Shown here one piece after another: positions 16,625 to 26,460 of a DNA stretch of 64,000 nucleotides. The DNA is from Fontibacterium universale (GTDB lineage: Bacteria; Pseudomonadota; Alphaproteobacteria; Pelagibacterales; Pelagibacteraceae), in assembly GCA_965236175.1 (NCBI GenBank), contig CBDEAT010000003.1, positions 62,001-126,000 of the forward strand, given 5' to 3'. The position numbers and the translations under genes are program-made. Each line of letters starts with the position of its first letter. Within the stretch, counting starts at the first letter, position 1. A model generated the notes under the pieces. It was not told the DNA's origin. It ran no database searches and saw only the letters and a list, made by a program, of their open reading frames with translations.

Positions 16625-17128
16625 ATGAATTCAAAAATTACTAAATTTTTTGGGATAATCTCTTTGTTGTCTATCTCTCTAGTTTCAACAGCTAGATCAG
16701 AAGGTTTTACTTTTTCAGTTGGAAAATTTGATCATAACGATGACAAAACAAACGCTGGAATGTTTCAATTAGATTACGATTTCGACAAGACTCTTTTTGG
16801 CTCTCCAATTGGTGATTTTAAACCTGTTGTAGGATTTTTAGTAACAGATGATAACGCTAAATATGGTTATGCGGGCGTTAGATTAGATTATAAATTAGCT
16901 AACAATTCAGTTTTGATTAGCCCAAGTTTCACACCAGGAGTTTTTGGAAAAGGTGATGGAAAAGATTTAGGTCATAATATTGAATTTAAAACACAAGTTA
17001 GAGCGGCCTTAAATTTAAGCTCAACATCTAATATCGGTATCTCTTACAGTCATATTTCAAACGCTAGCTTAGGCGATAAAAATCCAGGCGCAAATAATTA
17101 CAGCATCAGTTTTCAAAAAAATTTCTAA
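16625..17128 (+). CDS. PagL-like outer-membrane protein (acyloxyacyl hydrolase family)
   Basis: 167 residues with a signal peptide (likely cut after ARS) and alternating beta-strand sequence ending in Phe, typical of a small outer-membrane barrel. The segment SHISNASLGDKNPGANN resembles the lipid A deacylase PagL site HxSNA...N.G. His143 and Ser145 match the catalytic pair, but the position aligned with the catalytic Glu holds Asn157. It could be a deacylase variant or a barrel that has lost activity. It follows ccmH by 48 bp, and lldD starts 9 bp after its stop. Confidence 0.6.
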   Translation: MNSKITKFFGIISLLSISLVSTARSEGFTFSVGKFDHNDDKTNAGMFQLDYDFDKTLFGSPIGDFKPVVGFLVTDDNAKYGYAGVRLDYKLANNSVLISPSFTPGVFGKGDGKDLGHNIEFKTQVRAALNLSSTSNIGISYSHISNASLGDKNPGANNYSISFQKNF

Positions 17129-17137
17129 AATTTCATA

Positions 17138-18292
17138 ATGTCATTAGCTAGATGCTTTAATGTTGATGATTTTAGAAAGTTAGCAAAAAGAAGACTCCCT
17201 TCTCCAATTTTTAATTACATCGATGGCGGCGCAGACGACGAGGTTACTTTAAAAAGAAATACTTCTGCATTTAATGACTGTGATTTAGTTCCAAGTGTTC
17301 TGAGAGATGTAAGCTCTATCGATATGTCCACAACTGTTTTTGGACAGAAGATTGATATGCCGTTATTTCTTGCGCCAACCGCAATGCACAGATTGTATCA
17401 TCATGATGGTGAGAAGGCGACTTCAAGAGCAGCTGAAAAATTTGGAACATTTTTTGGAATGTCGACAATTGCAACAACTAGCATTGAAGAGGTTGGAAAT
17501 TTAACGGGTGGTCCAAAATTATTTCAACTTTACATTCACAAAGATAGAGGTCTGACAGATAATTTAATTGAACGATGTCAAAGAGCAAATTTTAAAGCGT
17601 TGTGTTTAACAGTAGATACTATCGTCGCTGGTAACAGAGAGCGAGATCATAGAACTGGTTTTACAACTCCACCAAAATTAACTTTGGCAAGTCTCATAAG
17701 TTTCGCATTGCATCCTGAGTGGACTTTAAATTATTTAATGCATGAAAGATTTAAACTGCCCAACCTTCCACACACTGAAAAAGACGGACAGTCTATAGAA
17801 ACTTCAGTGATCAATTATATTAACAGTCAATTTGATCCTACCATGAATTGGAAAGATGCAGAGTATGTTGCAAAGAAATGGAAAGGTGCTTTTGCTATAA
17901 AAGGAATCGTATCTGTAGAGGATGCAAAGAAAGCAGTGGATATAGGCGCAACAGCAATCATGATTTCAAATCACGGCGGAAGACAACTAGATGCTTCTAT
18001 GTCTCCATTCGATGTTCTTGCAGATATTGTTGATGCAGTTGGAGATAAAGTAGATGTAATTTTAGATGGCGGAGTTAGAAGAGGAACACACGTTTTAAAA
18101 GCTTTAGCGCTTGGAGCAAAAGCGTGTTCATTTGGAAAAGGTTATTTATATGCATTATCAGCAGGTGGTCAGCCTGGCGTTGAAGCAATTCTTAGAATTA
18201 TGCACGCTGAAATAAAAAGAGGAATGACTTTAATGGGCTGCAGAAGCGTAAAAGAAATTACCAGAGACAAAGTAATTTTTAGAAAAAAATGA
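17138..18292 (+). CDS. lldD: FMN-dependent alpha-hydroxy-acid dehydrogenase, lactate type
   Basis: 384 residues of the LldD/glycolate oxidase family. The FMN-binding N-terminal IFNYIDGGADDEVTLKRN, APTAMHRLYHHDGEKATSRA, MSTIATTSIEEV and LFQLYIHKDR, the catalytic-His loop ISNHGGRQLD (near residue 278), DVILDGGVRRGTHVLKALAL and the end of the barrel FGKGYLYALSAGGQPGVE are all present. Substrates in the family are L-lactate, glycolate and mandelate; L-lactate is the most likely guess. It overlaps the aminotransferase by 4 bp and sits in the glycolate module, so another 2-hydroxyacid is possible. Confidence 0.85.
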   Translation: MSLARCFNVDDFRKLAKRRLPSPIFNYIDGGADDEVTLKRNTSAFNDCDLVPSVLRDVSSIDMSTTVFGQKIDMPLFLAPTAMHRLYHHDGEKATSRAAEKFGTFFGMSTIATTSIEEVGNLTGGPKLFQLYIHKDRGLTDNLIERCQRANFKALCLTVDTIVAGNRERDHRTGFTTPPKLTLASLISFALHPEWTLNYLMHERFKLPNLPHTEKDGQSIETSVINYINSQFDPTMNWKDAEYVAKKWKGAFAIKGIVSVEDAKKAVDIGATAIMISNHGGRQLDASMSPFDVLADIVDAVGDKVDVILDGGVRRGTHVLKALALGAKACSFGKGYLYALSAGGQPGVEAILRIMHAEIKRGMTLMGCRSVKEITRDKVIFRKK

Positions 18293-19455
18293 AATTAGCA
18301 GATAGTCTTTTTAAACTTGGGACTGAGAATGCTTTTGTTGTTCTTGCAAAAGCAAAAGCTTTAGAAGCTCAAGGAAAAGAAATAATTAATTTAGGGATAG
18401 GTCAGCCAGACTTTAGAACGCCAAAACATATTGTTGATGCTGCAAAAAAAGCTCTAGATGATGGTTTCCATGGTTACACACCAGCCAATGGTCTTTTAGA
18501 GTTAAGACAAGGAGTATCTCGTCATATTAAAAAAATGTATGGCGCGAATGTAGACGCTTCAAGAGTAGTAATTATGCCAGGCGGAAAACCTACAATGTTT
18601 TTTGCAATGTTAATGTTTGGTCAGCCAGGCACAGAAATTATTTATCCAGAACCAGGATTTCCAATTTATGAATCAATGATTAATTATTCAGGAGCAAAAG
18701 CAGTTCCAATGTATTTAAGTGAGAAAAATAATTTTTCTTTCAAAGCGGAAGAAGTTTTAAAACTAATAAATGACAAAACTCGTTTAATTATAATTAACAA
18801 TCCACAAAACCCAACGGGAGGTCTTATTGAAAGAGAACAAATTGATAAACTCGTTGTAGGGTTAAAAAAATTTCCGGAGGTTGCAATTTTAAGCGATGAA
18901 ATTTATAGCAGACAAATTTATGATAATAAAAAAATGCCTTCTTTTTTTAATTATCCAGAACTTTTTGATCGATTAATTGTTTTAGATGGTTGGAGCAAAA
19001 CATATGCAATGACAGGCTGGCGTTTAGGTTGGAGTGTATGGCCAGAAAAAATTATCGAAGACATCACTAGATTATGTGTGAATGATCATTCATGTCCTTG
19101 TGCCTCAACTCAAATTGCAGGTCTAGCCGCATTAGATGGGCCCCATGATTTTTTAGATGAGATGATGAGTCAATTTAGTAGAAGAAGAAAATTAATTGTT
19201 GATGGTTTAAACAGCATTAAAGGAATTACTTGTAATAATCCCGGAGGAGCCTTTTATGTATTTCCTAATATTAGCGGAACCGGAATGAGTGGTAATGAGT
19301 TTGCAGATAAATGTTTAAATGAAGCGGGCGTTGCAATTATTCCAGGTGTTAGCTTTGGTAAGTCCGCTAAAGATTTTGTAAGATTTAGTTTTGCCAACTC
19401 TTACGAGAATATAGAAAAAGCTTTAGAAAAAATTAAAAAAACTGTTGTCAAATAA
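18289..19455 (+). CDS. class I/II PLP aminotransferase
   Basis: 388 residues with fold-type I motifs: INLGIGQPDFRTPKHIVDAA, GYTPANGLLELR, NNPQNPTGG, LSDEIYSRQIYD, the PLP lysine in GWSKTYAMTGWRLGW (near residue 236) and VRFSFANS near the end carrying the substrate-binding Arg. It belongs to the aspartate aminotransferase-like group. Its place between a 2-hydroxyacid dehydrogenase and glcDEF suggests amino-group transfer to glyoxylate or pyruvate, but the specificity is inferred from context only. It overlaps lldD by 4 bp. Confidence 0.85.
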   Translation: MKLADSLFKLGTENAFVVLAKAKALEAQGKEIINLGIGQPDFRTPKHIVDAAKKALDDGFHGYTPANGLLELRQGVSRHIKKMYGANVDASRVVIMPGGKPTMFFAMLMFGQPGTEIIYPEPGFPIYESMINYSGAKAVPMYLSEKNNFSFKAEEVLKLINDKTRLIIINNPQNPTGGLIEREQIDKLVVGLKKFPEVAILSDEIYSRQIYDNKKMPSFFNYPELFDRLIVLDGWSKTYAMTGWRLGWSVWPEKIIEDITRLCVNDHSCPCASTQIAGLAALDGPHDFLDEMMSQFSRRRKLIVDGLNSIKGITCNNPGGAFYVFPNISGTGMSGNEFADKCLNEAGVAIIPGVSFGKSAKDFVRFSFANSYENIEKALEKIKKTVVK

Positions 19456-19515
19456 AGTTTTTTTTTCGATTTCAAAGACCTATATATATCAATCAAAATA
19501 ATATAAGTTTGAGAT

Positions 19516-21012
19516 ATGTCTACGCTAGCAATGCCAAAAATTGATCAATTAGTTTTAAATGATAAAGAAAAAATTGTTCGCGATTTAAAAAAATTTACTA
19601 ATCCAATTAATATTATTTCAGATCCTGAAGGAATAACTCCTTATGAGACAGACGCATTAAGTGCTTATAAACAAAAACCAATGGCTGTTGTTCTTCCTGA
19701 AAACACAACAGAAGTTAGTGATATTTTAAAATATTGTCACGAAAACAATATTAAGATTGTTCCAAGAGGATCTGGCACAGGTCTTTCCGGAGGAGCATTA
19801 CCTTTGGCAGACTGCGTTTTGTTAGGTCTTAGTAAATTCAATAAAATTTTAGAAATTGATTTTGAAAATAGATGCGTTGTCACTCAGCCAGGAGTTACTA
19901 ATCTATCTCTGACAAAAGCCGTTGAACATAATGGCTTTTACTATGCACCGGATCCTTCAAGCCAAATCGCCTGTTCAATTGGCGGAAATATTGCTGAGAA
20001 TTCTGGAGGAGTTCATTCTTTAAAATATGGAACTACAACTAATAACGTTCTTGGGGTTGAAGTTGTTTTGATGGATGGAACGATTATGAAATTTGGTGGA
20101 AAAAAATTAGAATCTGAAGGTTATGATTTATTAGGTTTAATCACAGGGTCAGAAGGATTGCTTGGAGTTTTAACAGAAGTAACGGTTAAAATTTTAAAAA
20201 AACCACAGTCAGTCAAAGCTCTCCTATTGGGCTTTCAAAGCGTTGAAGATTCTGGTCAGTGCGTTTCAGATATTATTTCAGGCGGAATTATACCTGCGGG
20301 AATGGAAATTATGGACAAGCCTTTAATAAAAGCAACAGACAATTATGCTAAGGCCGGATATCCAAAAGATGTTGAGGCAATTTTAATTGTGGAGTTAGAT
20401 GGTACGGAAAGCGAAGTAAATATTTTAATAAAAAGAGTAGAAGAAATTGCTAAGAAAAATAAATCAACCTATTTACGCATAAGCAAAAATGATGAAGAGA
20501 GATTAAGATTTTGGCTAGGAAGAAAAGCTGCATTCCCAGCAATTGGAGATATGTCGCCCGATTATTTATGTATGGATGGAACAATTCCTAGAAAAAAATT
20601 AGCAGAAGTTTTGCAAGAAATTACTAAGCTTTCACAAAAACATGGTTTAAGAGTTGCAAATTGTTTTCATGCTGGGGATGGAAATTTACATCCTCTCATT
20701 ATGTTTGATTCAAATATTAAAAGTGAATTAAAAAGAGCAGAAAAATTTGGTGCTGATATTTTAAAATATTGCGTGAAAGTAGGCGGTGTACTCACAGGAG
20801 AACACGGAGTTGGAATTGAGAAAAGAGATTTAATGTGTGAAATGTTTAATGATGAGGACATCCAACAACAACTAAATATTAAACAAGCGTTTGATGAGAA
20901 GTCTCTTTTAAATCCAGGCAAGGTATATCCAATTCTTCACCGATGCGCAGAAGGCGGAAAGATGCATGTTCATAAAGGAGATACAAAGTTTAAAGATATT
21001 CCAAGATTTTAA
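19516..21012 (+). CDS. glcD: glycolate oxidase FAD subunit GlcD
   Basis: 498-residue FAD-linked subunit of the membrane-associated glycolate oxidase GlcDEF, which converts glycolate to glyoxylate. It has the PCMH-type FAD domain (IVPRGSGTGLSGGALPL, DPSSQIACSIGGNIAENSGG, LGVEVVLMDGT, LLGLITGSEGLLGVLTEV) and a C-terminal domain with CFHAGDGNLHPL, GGVLTGEHGVGIEKRDLM and LNPGKVYP. It starts 60 bp after the aminotransferase and shares one base (TAATG) with glcE. Confidence 0.95.
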   Translation: MSTLAMPKIDQLVLNDKEKIVRDLKKFTNPINIISDPEGITPYETDALSAYKQKPMAVVLPENTTEVSDILKYCHENNIKIVPRGSGTGLSGGALPLADCVLLGLSKFNKILEIDFENRCVVTQPGVTNLSLTKAVEHNGFYYAPDPSSQIACSIGGNIAENSGGVHSLKYGTTTNNVLGVEVVLMDGTIMKFGGKKLESEGYDLLGLITGSEGLLGVLTEVTVKILKKPQSVKALLLGFQSVEDSGQCVSDIISGGIIPAGMEIMDKPLIKATDNYAKAGYPKDVEAILIVELDGTESEVNILIKRVEEIAKKNKSTYLRISKNDEERLRFWLGRKAAFPAIGDMSPDYLCMDGTIPRKKLAEVLQEITKLSQKHGLRVANCFHAGDGNLHPLIMFDSNIKSELKRAEKFGADILKYCVKVGGVLTGEHGVGIEKRDLMCEMFNDEDIQQQLNIKQAFDEKSLLNPGKVYPILHRCAEGGKMHVHKGDTKFKDIPRF

Positions 21013-22226
21013 TGCCAGAAATTTATTCGCCATCAAGCGAACATGAAGTTGCTGATTTTATAAAAAATTGTAATTCACAAGAGATTCCAATTGAAATTAC
21101 AGGACATAACTCAAAATCAATCGGCAGATTAATTCAGTGTTCAAAATCTTTAAATTTAAAAAATTTAAGTGGAATTATCGAATATTTTCCAGAAGAACTT
21201 TATATTAAAGTTAAAGCAGGAACGCCTCTTGCGTTAATCGAAGCTGAGTTAGATAAAAAAAATCAAGAACTGTCTTTTGAACCATCCGACATGGGATTTT
21301 TATATAATGGTAGAAGTAATAAAGGATCTGTTGGCGGAGCTGTTGCTTGTAATTTATCAGGATCACGTAGATTTAGAGCGGGCGCTCTAAGAGATCATAT
21401 TTTAGGGTTTAGAGGAATAAATGGAAAAGGTGAAATTGTAAAATCAGGAGGGACCGTCGTTAAAAATGTAACAGGTTATGATGTGAGTAAACTTATAACC
21501 GGATCCTACGGTACCTTAGTTGCTTTGACTGAGATTGTGCTAAAAGTTCAGCCAAAAAATGAAGAGAGCCAAACTTTATTGATTAATAATATTAATTTAA
21601 AGAAAGCTTTAAATATTTTTTCAAAATCAATGCAAACTTCCGTTGAAATTTCGGGCGCATGTTTTTATCCAGCAAAAATGTCTAAGTTTTTTAAATTAAA
21701 CGATTTAGACACAACAACTTCTATTACTGCTATTCGTCTTGAAGGGCCAAAAATTTCAGTGGTTGAAAGGGTTAATACTTTAAAAAAGTTATTTGATGAA
21801 TATAAAAAAACAATTTCAGTTCTTGAAAATTATCAATCAAGAATTTTTTGGCAAAATACAACGGATTTGCAATTTTTTAATAATAGCACAAATATAGTTG
21901 TAAAAATAATTTTACCACCCGTTAACACTGATCAGTTTATAAATAAATTTGAGAATGAAGAATTAAAATACGTAGTGGATTGGGCGGGTAATTTAATCTG
22001 GGTCGAAATACCGGAAAATGACAACGTGCTACTGAGACAACTAAGAACAGAAGTTATAAAACTTGCTGGGCACATGACAATTATTAAGGCGCCTAATCAC
22101 GTGCGTATAAAAGAAGATTTTTTGACAACTATTGATGAGAATATTAAAGTTTTATCTTTGAAGATAAAAGAAAGTTTTGATCCTAAAAAAATTTTAAATC
22201 CAGGAAAGATGTACTCAGGAATATAA
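21012..22226 (+). CDS. glcE: glycolate oxidase subunit GlcE
   Basis: 404 residues. A second FAD-binding protein related to GlcD but shorter, with VKAGTPLALIEAEL, GSVGGAVACNLSGSRRF, ALRDHILGFRGINGKGEIV, GGTVVKNVTGYDVSKLITGS and the terminal DPKKILNPGKMYSG. GlcE is required for oxidase activity and pairs with GlcD. TAATG overlaps at both ends show tight coupling with glcD and glcF. Confidence 0.93.
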   Translation: MPEIYSPSSEHEVADFIKNCNSQEIPIEITGHNSKSIGRLIQCSKSLNLKNLSGIIEYFPEELYIKVKAGTPLALIEAELDKKNQELSFEPSDMGFLYNGRSNKGSVGGAVACNLSGSRRFRAGALRDHILGFRGINGKGEIVKSGGTVVKNVTGYDVSKLITGSYGTLVALTEIVLKVQPKNEESQTLLINNINLKKALNIFSKSMQTSVEISGACFYPAKMSKFFKLNDLDTTTSITAIRLEGPKISVVERVNTLKKLFDEYKKTISVLENYQSRIFWQNTTDLQFFNNSTNIVVKIILPPVNTDQFINKFENEELKYVVDWAGNLIWVEIPENDNVLLRQLRTEVIKLAGHMTIIKAPNHVRIKEDFLTTIDENIKVLSLKIKESFDPKKILNPGKMYSGI

Positions 22227-23524
22227 TGCAAACAAATTTTACAAAAAAACAATTACAAGACAGCAACATTAGTTCAGCAGATGGAATTTTAAGAAAATGT
22301 GTGCATTGTGGATTTTGTAATGCAACTTGTCCCACCTATCAGGTCGTGGGGGATGAACTAGATGGTCCGCGCGGTAGAATTTATTTAATCAAAGATATGC
22401 TGGAAAATGATAAGCCAGCTAATGAAAAAATAGCAAAGCACATTGATCGATGTTTATCATGCTACTCTTGTATGACCACTTGTCCTTCAGGAGTTAATTA
22501 TATGCATCTTGTAGATCATGCTCGAAATCACATAGAAAAAACTTTTACACGACCTTTTTTTGATAGATTTATAAGAAGCTTATTGTCGAAGATTTTGCCA
22601 AGTCCAACTTTATTTAGAATGGCTGGTTACTCGGCACGATTATTTTATCCTCTTAGATTTTTATTTCCAAAAAAAATTAAAAATATGCTGAAATATATGC
22701 CAAATTCTTTTCCAGCATCTAAACAGGAAAATAAAGAAATATATCCATCAGCCGGGAAAACCTATGCAAGAGTTGCTTTGCTTACAGGCTGTGTGCAAAG
22801 AGTTATTTCTCCACAAATCAACGATGCAACAATTGAAATATTAAATAGGCATGGAGTTGAGGTTATTGTCCCAAAACAAGTGGATTGTTGTGGCTCATTA
22901 AATCATCATTTAGGCAAAGAAGATTTAGCCCATAAATCTTTTATAAATAATATTAATTCATGGTTTAAGTGGTACGAAGAAAAAAGTCTTGATGCAATTT
23001 TAGTAACCACCTCTGGCTGCGGAACTACTCTTAAGGATTATGGTTATATTTTTAGAGATCATCCAGATAAAGAACTTAGAAAAAAAGCAAAAATAGTTTC
23101 ATCGCTTGCAAAAGACGTGACTGAATATTTAGGAAAAAATATTAAATTAAATTATATGAAAAAAGATAAAAAATTTAAAATTGCCTACCATTCAGCTTGT
23201 TCAATGCAACATGGACAGAAAATACACAAACAGCCAATGGATTTATTAAAGAAAACTGGCAACGAAATAGTTGAAATACCAGACGGTCATTTGTGTTGTG
23301 GATCAGCCGGAACTTATAATCTACTCCAAGATGAAATGGCCGGAGAGCTGTTAAAAAGAAAAGTTTCAAATATTGATAAAGTAAAACCTGACTTTATTTC
23401 AACTGGAAATATTGGATGTATGACCCAGATTTCATCAGGAACGCAAATACCAATAGTTCATACCATAGAGATTTTAAACTGGTATACAGGAGGTGAAAAA
23501 CCAAAAGCAATTAATTTACTATGA
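22226..23524 (+). CDS. glcF: glycolate oxidase iron-sulfur subunit GlcF
   Basis: 432 residues. Two [4Fe-4S] ferredoxin-like clusters lie near the N-terminus (CVHCGFCNATCPTY, CLSCYSCMTTCPSG). Two cysteine-rich CCG domains follow (LLTGCVQRVISPQIND with VDCCGSLNHH, then YHSACSMQHGQ with CCGSAGTYNLLQ). GlcF passes electrons from the GlcDE flavins to the quinone pool at the inner membrane. The downstream dehydrogenase start overlaps it by 4 bp. Confidence 0.95.
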   Translation: MQTNFTKKQLQDSNISSADGILRKCVHCGFCNATCPTYQVVGDELDGPRGRIYLIKDMLENDKPANEKIAKHIDRCLSCYSCMTTCPSGVNYMHLVDHARNHIEKTFTRPFFDRFIRSLLSKILPSPTLFRMAGYSARLFYPLRFLFPKKIKNMLKYMPNSFPASKQENKEIYPSAGKTYARVALLTGCVQRVISPQINDATIEILNRHGVEVIVPKQVDCCGSLNHHLGKEDLAHKSFINNINSWFKWYEEKSLDAILVTTSGCGTTLKDYGYIFRDHPDKELRKKAKIVSSLAKDVTEYLGKNIKLNYMKKDKKFKIAYHSACSMQHGQKIHKQPMDLLKKTGNEIVEIPDGHLCCGSAGTYNLLQDEMAGELLKRKVSNIDKVKPDFISTGNIGCMTQISSGTQIPIVHTIEILNWYTGGEKPKAINLL

Positions 23525-24478
23525 AGAAAAAAATTTTAGTTACTAAAAATTTATTAAAAGAAACTGAAGAGCGTGTTCAAAAGCTATTTGATGCAAAATT
23601 AAATAAAGAAGAAAAACCTTATACGACCGAAGATATTGTTGAGACTGTCAAAAGATTGCGATGGAATCTTATGTTTTGGTACAAACAAAATAGACGCGGC
23701 AGCAATCGATAAACTTTCAGACAAAGTAAAAATTATTGCAAACTATGCAGTTGGATTTGGAAATATTGATATTGATGCTGCGGCAAAAAAAGGAATAGTT
23801 GTAACTAACACTCCAGAAGTTTTAACAGAAGCAACTGCTGACATTTCTATTTTGCTTTTATTAGGTGCATCAAGAAGAGCTTATGAAGGAAGAAAATTTG
23901 CTGAAGAACAAAGCTGGAGTTGGAAAACTGATTTTTTACTTGGCAAACAAATGTCTAATAGAAAATTAGGAATTCTTGGGATGGGAAGAATTGGCAGAGC
24001 AGTTGCAAAACGTGCCCGAGGTTTTGGTATGGAAATTCATTATCACAATAGAACTAAATTAGCCGCCCACTTAGAAGAGGGAGCAATTTATCACGACAAT
24101 ATTAAATCGTTATTTAGTAACAGTGAATTTTTATCTATCAATTGTCCCGCAACTAAAGAGACTACAAACTTGGTTAATGAACAATCCATTAATTATTTAC
24201 CCGATGGTGCTGTTGTTACAAATGCAGCAAGAGGAGATATCATTGATGATACTGCTATGATTAAAGCTATGAAGAGTGGAAAAGTTTTTGCTCTAGGTTT
24301 AGATGTTTATAATGGCGAACCAAAAATTAATCCTGAATATTTAAAATTAAATAATCTTTTTTTACTTCCCCATATTGGTAGTGCAACTTTTAGAACTAGA
24401 ATTGATATGGGAAATAGAGCAATCGATAACTTAGAAAATTTCTTTAATAATAAAAAACCTAAAGATCAGGTTAATTAA
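23521..24478 (+). CDS. gyaR: D-2-hydroxyacid dehydrogenase (glyoxylate/hydroxypyruvate reductase), +1 base
   Basis: NAD(P)-dependent D-isomer 2-hydroxyacid dehydrogenase. The frame 23521-23712 gives MKKKILVTKNLLKETEERV and EDIVETVK, then breaks in an A-run at 23650-23653. Dropping one A reads on as VKDCDGILCFGTNKIDAAAI in the second frame (to 24478). The corrected 318-residue protein has ANYAVGFGNIDIDAAAKKG, the nucleotide loop GMGRIGRAVAKRA, NAARGDIIDDTAM and the catalytic His in LPHIGSATFRTR. Following glcDEF, it probably reduces glyoxylate to glycolate or hydroxypyruvate to glycerate. It is convergent with terC, overlapping by 4 bp. Confidence 0.87.
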
Positions 24479-25083
24479 AGATATTTAGCTATTAATACTA
24501 TTGAATCTTCGTAGATAAGTTCTCCAGCCACCCACAAGATTGCAAATAATCCAATCCAAGCAATCCATTTGAATTTTTTGATATATATTGAAATTAAATT
24601 TGCAAGTGTTGCCATAATAATAATTGAAAGAGTTAAACCAAACATAAGCGCCCAGTAATGACCTTTTGCAGCACCCGCAACACCTAAAACATTATCTAGA
24701 CTTAGGGTGATGTCTGCTAAAGCAACTGTTAAAATCGCTTTGCTTAATTTAGATCTTTCAGTTTCTTTAACTACAAACTTATTATTCTCTTCACTTTCTT
24801 TTTCTTTAATAACATCTTGGTAAAGCTTGTAGACAATCCAAAGCAATAATATTCCGCCGATTAATTTTACTCCCTGGAACTGAAGCAAATAGGTAACTAC
24901 TCCTGTGAAAACTAATCTCATTAGAATAGCTACAAGAGTTCCGTAAATTAATATTTTTTTTCTTAAAGATCCTTCAAATTGTGAGGCAACCATTCCAATC
25001 ACGATGGCATTGTCACCGGATAAAATTACGTTAACTAAAATTATCTCTAAAAAAATTATAGTTTCCTGGGAAAAAATATTCAT
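24475..25083 (-). CDS. TerC family integral membrane protein (YjbE type)
   Basis: 202 residues with about six or seven membrane helices. The two inverted TerC repeats are marked by the acidic motifs ILSGDNAIVIGM and ITLSLDNVLGVAGA, which are thought to coordinate metal. The central cytoplasmic loop is charged (KEKESEENNKFVVKETERSK). YjbE- and Alx-type TerC proteins export manganese and have been linked to metalation of exported proteins; that role is inferred here. It is transcribed towards the glycolate module and shares no operon. Confidence 0.88.
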   Translation of the reverse strand: MNIFSQETIIFLEIILVNVILSGDNAIVIGMVASQFEGSLRKKILIYGTLVAILMRLVFTGVVTYLLQFQGVKLIGGILLLWIVYKLYQDVIKEKESEENNKFVVKETERSKLSKAILTVALADITLSLDNVLGVAGAAKGHYWALMFGLTLSIIIMATLANLISIYIKKFKWIAWIGLFAILWVAGELIYEDSIVLIAKYL

Positions 25084-25171
25084 TTTGTTTAACGATCCCT
25101 ATTTTGATTAATTAATTTAATATTAAACAGCAAAAGTAAATTTATATTTTAATTACAACTAAGAGTAGTGT

Positions 25172-25181
25172 TGATTAATCA
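25172..25181. promoter_or_regulatory. palindrome TGATTAATCA upstream of dctP
   Basis: A perfect 10 bp palindrome in the 192 bp divergent gap between terC and dctP, followed by a TATATATA tract. It could be an operator for a transcription factor. A related half-site (TTGATTAAT) appears at 25104-25112. The assignment is by shape only. Confidence 0.3.
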
Positions 25182-25247
25182 TTTATATATATTTTTAAGA
25201 CGTTTTTTTTAGAGACTCTCACATCCGTTTTTGCTTTAATCGCTTCC

Positions 25248-25259
25248 AGTTAATTAACT
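25248..25259. promoter_or_regulatory. 12 bp palindrome just upstream of the dctP ribosome site
   Basis: AGTTAATTAACT is a perfect 12 bp palindrome that ends 5 bp before the AAGGG Shine-Dalgarno of dctP. It could be an operator overlapping the leader. AT-rich palindromes also occur by chance. Confidence 0.25.
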
Positions 25260-25275
25260 AAATAAGGGAATATAA

Positions 25276-26446
25276 ATGACAAAACTAAAAGACGAAGTTA
25301 CGTCGTTGGAGTCTAAAAAAACTTCAAGACGTAAGTTTTTCAAAGCTGCTGCAGCTACAGGTGCTGTTGCCGCCGCTTCTCTTGCAATGCCAAATATTTC
25401 GGTTGCGCAAGGAACTGTCACTCTTAAAATGCAAACAGCTTGGGGCCCTGCAGATGCAGACCCATTTTTTGAGATGGCAAAAGATTACGGCAAGAGAGTA
25501 GAACAACTTTCTAATGGATCTTTAAAAGTAGATGTTATGGCTGTTAACTCAGTTTTAAAAACTGCTGAGATTGCAGATGGAGTTAGCACAGGCGTTGTTG
25601 ATGCTGGTCACTCTGTTACGGCTTATTGGTATGGAAAAAATGCTGTTTCATCATTATTTGGAACAGGACCTTCTTACGGTTTCTCATCTCAGGAATTAAT
25701 GGGATGGATCGAGTACGGTGGAGGAAGAGCGTTATATGAAAAAACTTTAGCAGCAACTAAGTTAGATGTTGTAGGGTTTTTTGCTATGCCAATGCCAGCT
25801 CAACCTTTTGGTTGGTTTAAAAAAGAAATTAAATCTTTAGCTGACATTAAGAGGTATTAAATACCGAACAGTAGGACTTGCTACAAACGTTCTACAAGGT
25901 ATTGGTATGACAGTACTTCAATTACCAGGTGGAGAAATCCAACCAGGAATGAAAACTGGCCTTATCGATGCTGCGGAATTTAACAACCCATCATCTGACA
26001 AAAACTTTGGTATGCAAGACGTTGCTAAATTTTATCACTTAGCAAGCTTCCACCAATCACAAGAGATGTTCGAGATAACTTTTAACAAAAAGAAATTTAA
26101 TAGTTTATCTAAACATCACCAAGATATTTTGAGAATTGCTGCAGAAGCTGCAAACTCAGATAACTATTGGAAAATGACAAAAAGATACGCTGATGATTTG
26201 ATTAAACTTCAAAAAGAATCGGGTGTTAAAGTTGTTGTGACTCCAAAAGATATTTTGGCTGCTCAAATGGACTCTTGGGATAAAGTTGTTGCTGATTTCA
26301 GTGCAAAAGATCCTTTATTTAAAGAAGTGATCGAATCTCAAAAAAGATATGCAAAAGTAGTTATGTCATATCTTCTAATGAACCAGCCTGATTATACTAT
26401 CGGCTTCAAAAAAGCTTTTGGTGAGCCAACTAAAATAACTTGGTAA
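25276..26446 (+). CDS. dctP: TRAP transporter substrate-binding protein DctP, +1 base
   Basis: Periplasmic receptor of a TRAP transporter. It has a twin-arginine signal (SRRKFFKAAAATGAVAAAS, cut near SVAQG). The first frame (25276-25860) ends at ADIKRY. Dropping one base near 25849-25853 continues as ADIKGIKYRTVGLATNVLQG into the frame 25907-26446, giving about 389 residues. The Arg in KYRTVGL and the PGGEIQPGMKTGLIDAAEF stretch match the ligand site of DctP proteins of the mannitol/chloroaromatic (2-oxo acid) type. The true ligand is unknown. A strong hairpin separates it from dctQM. Confidence 0.88.
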
Positions 26447-26460
26447 TCAGATAAACATTT

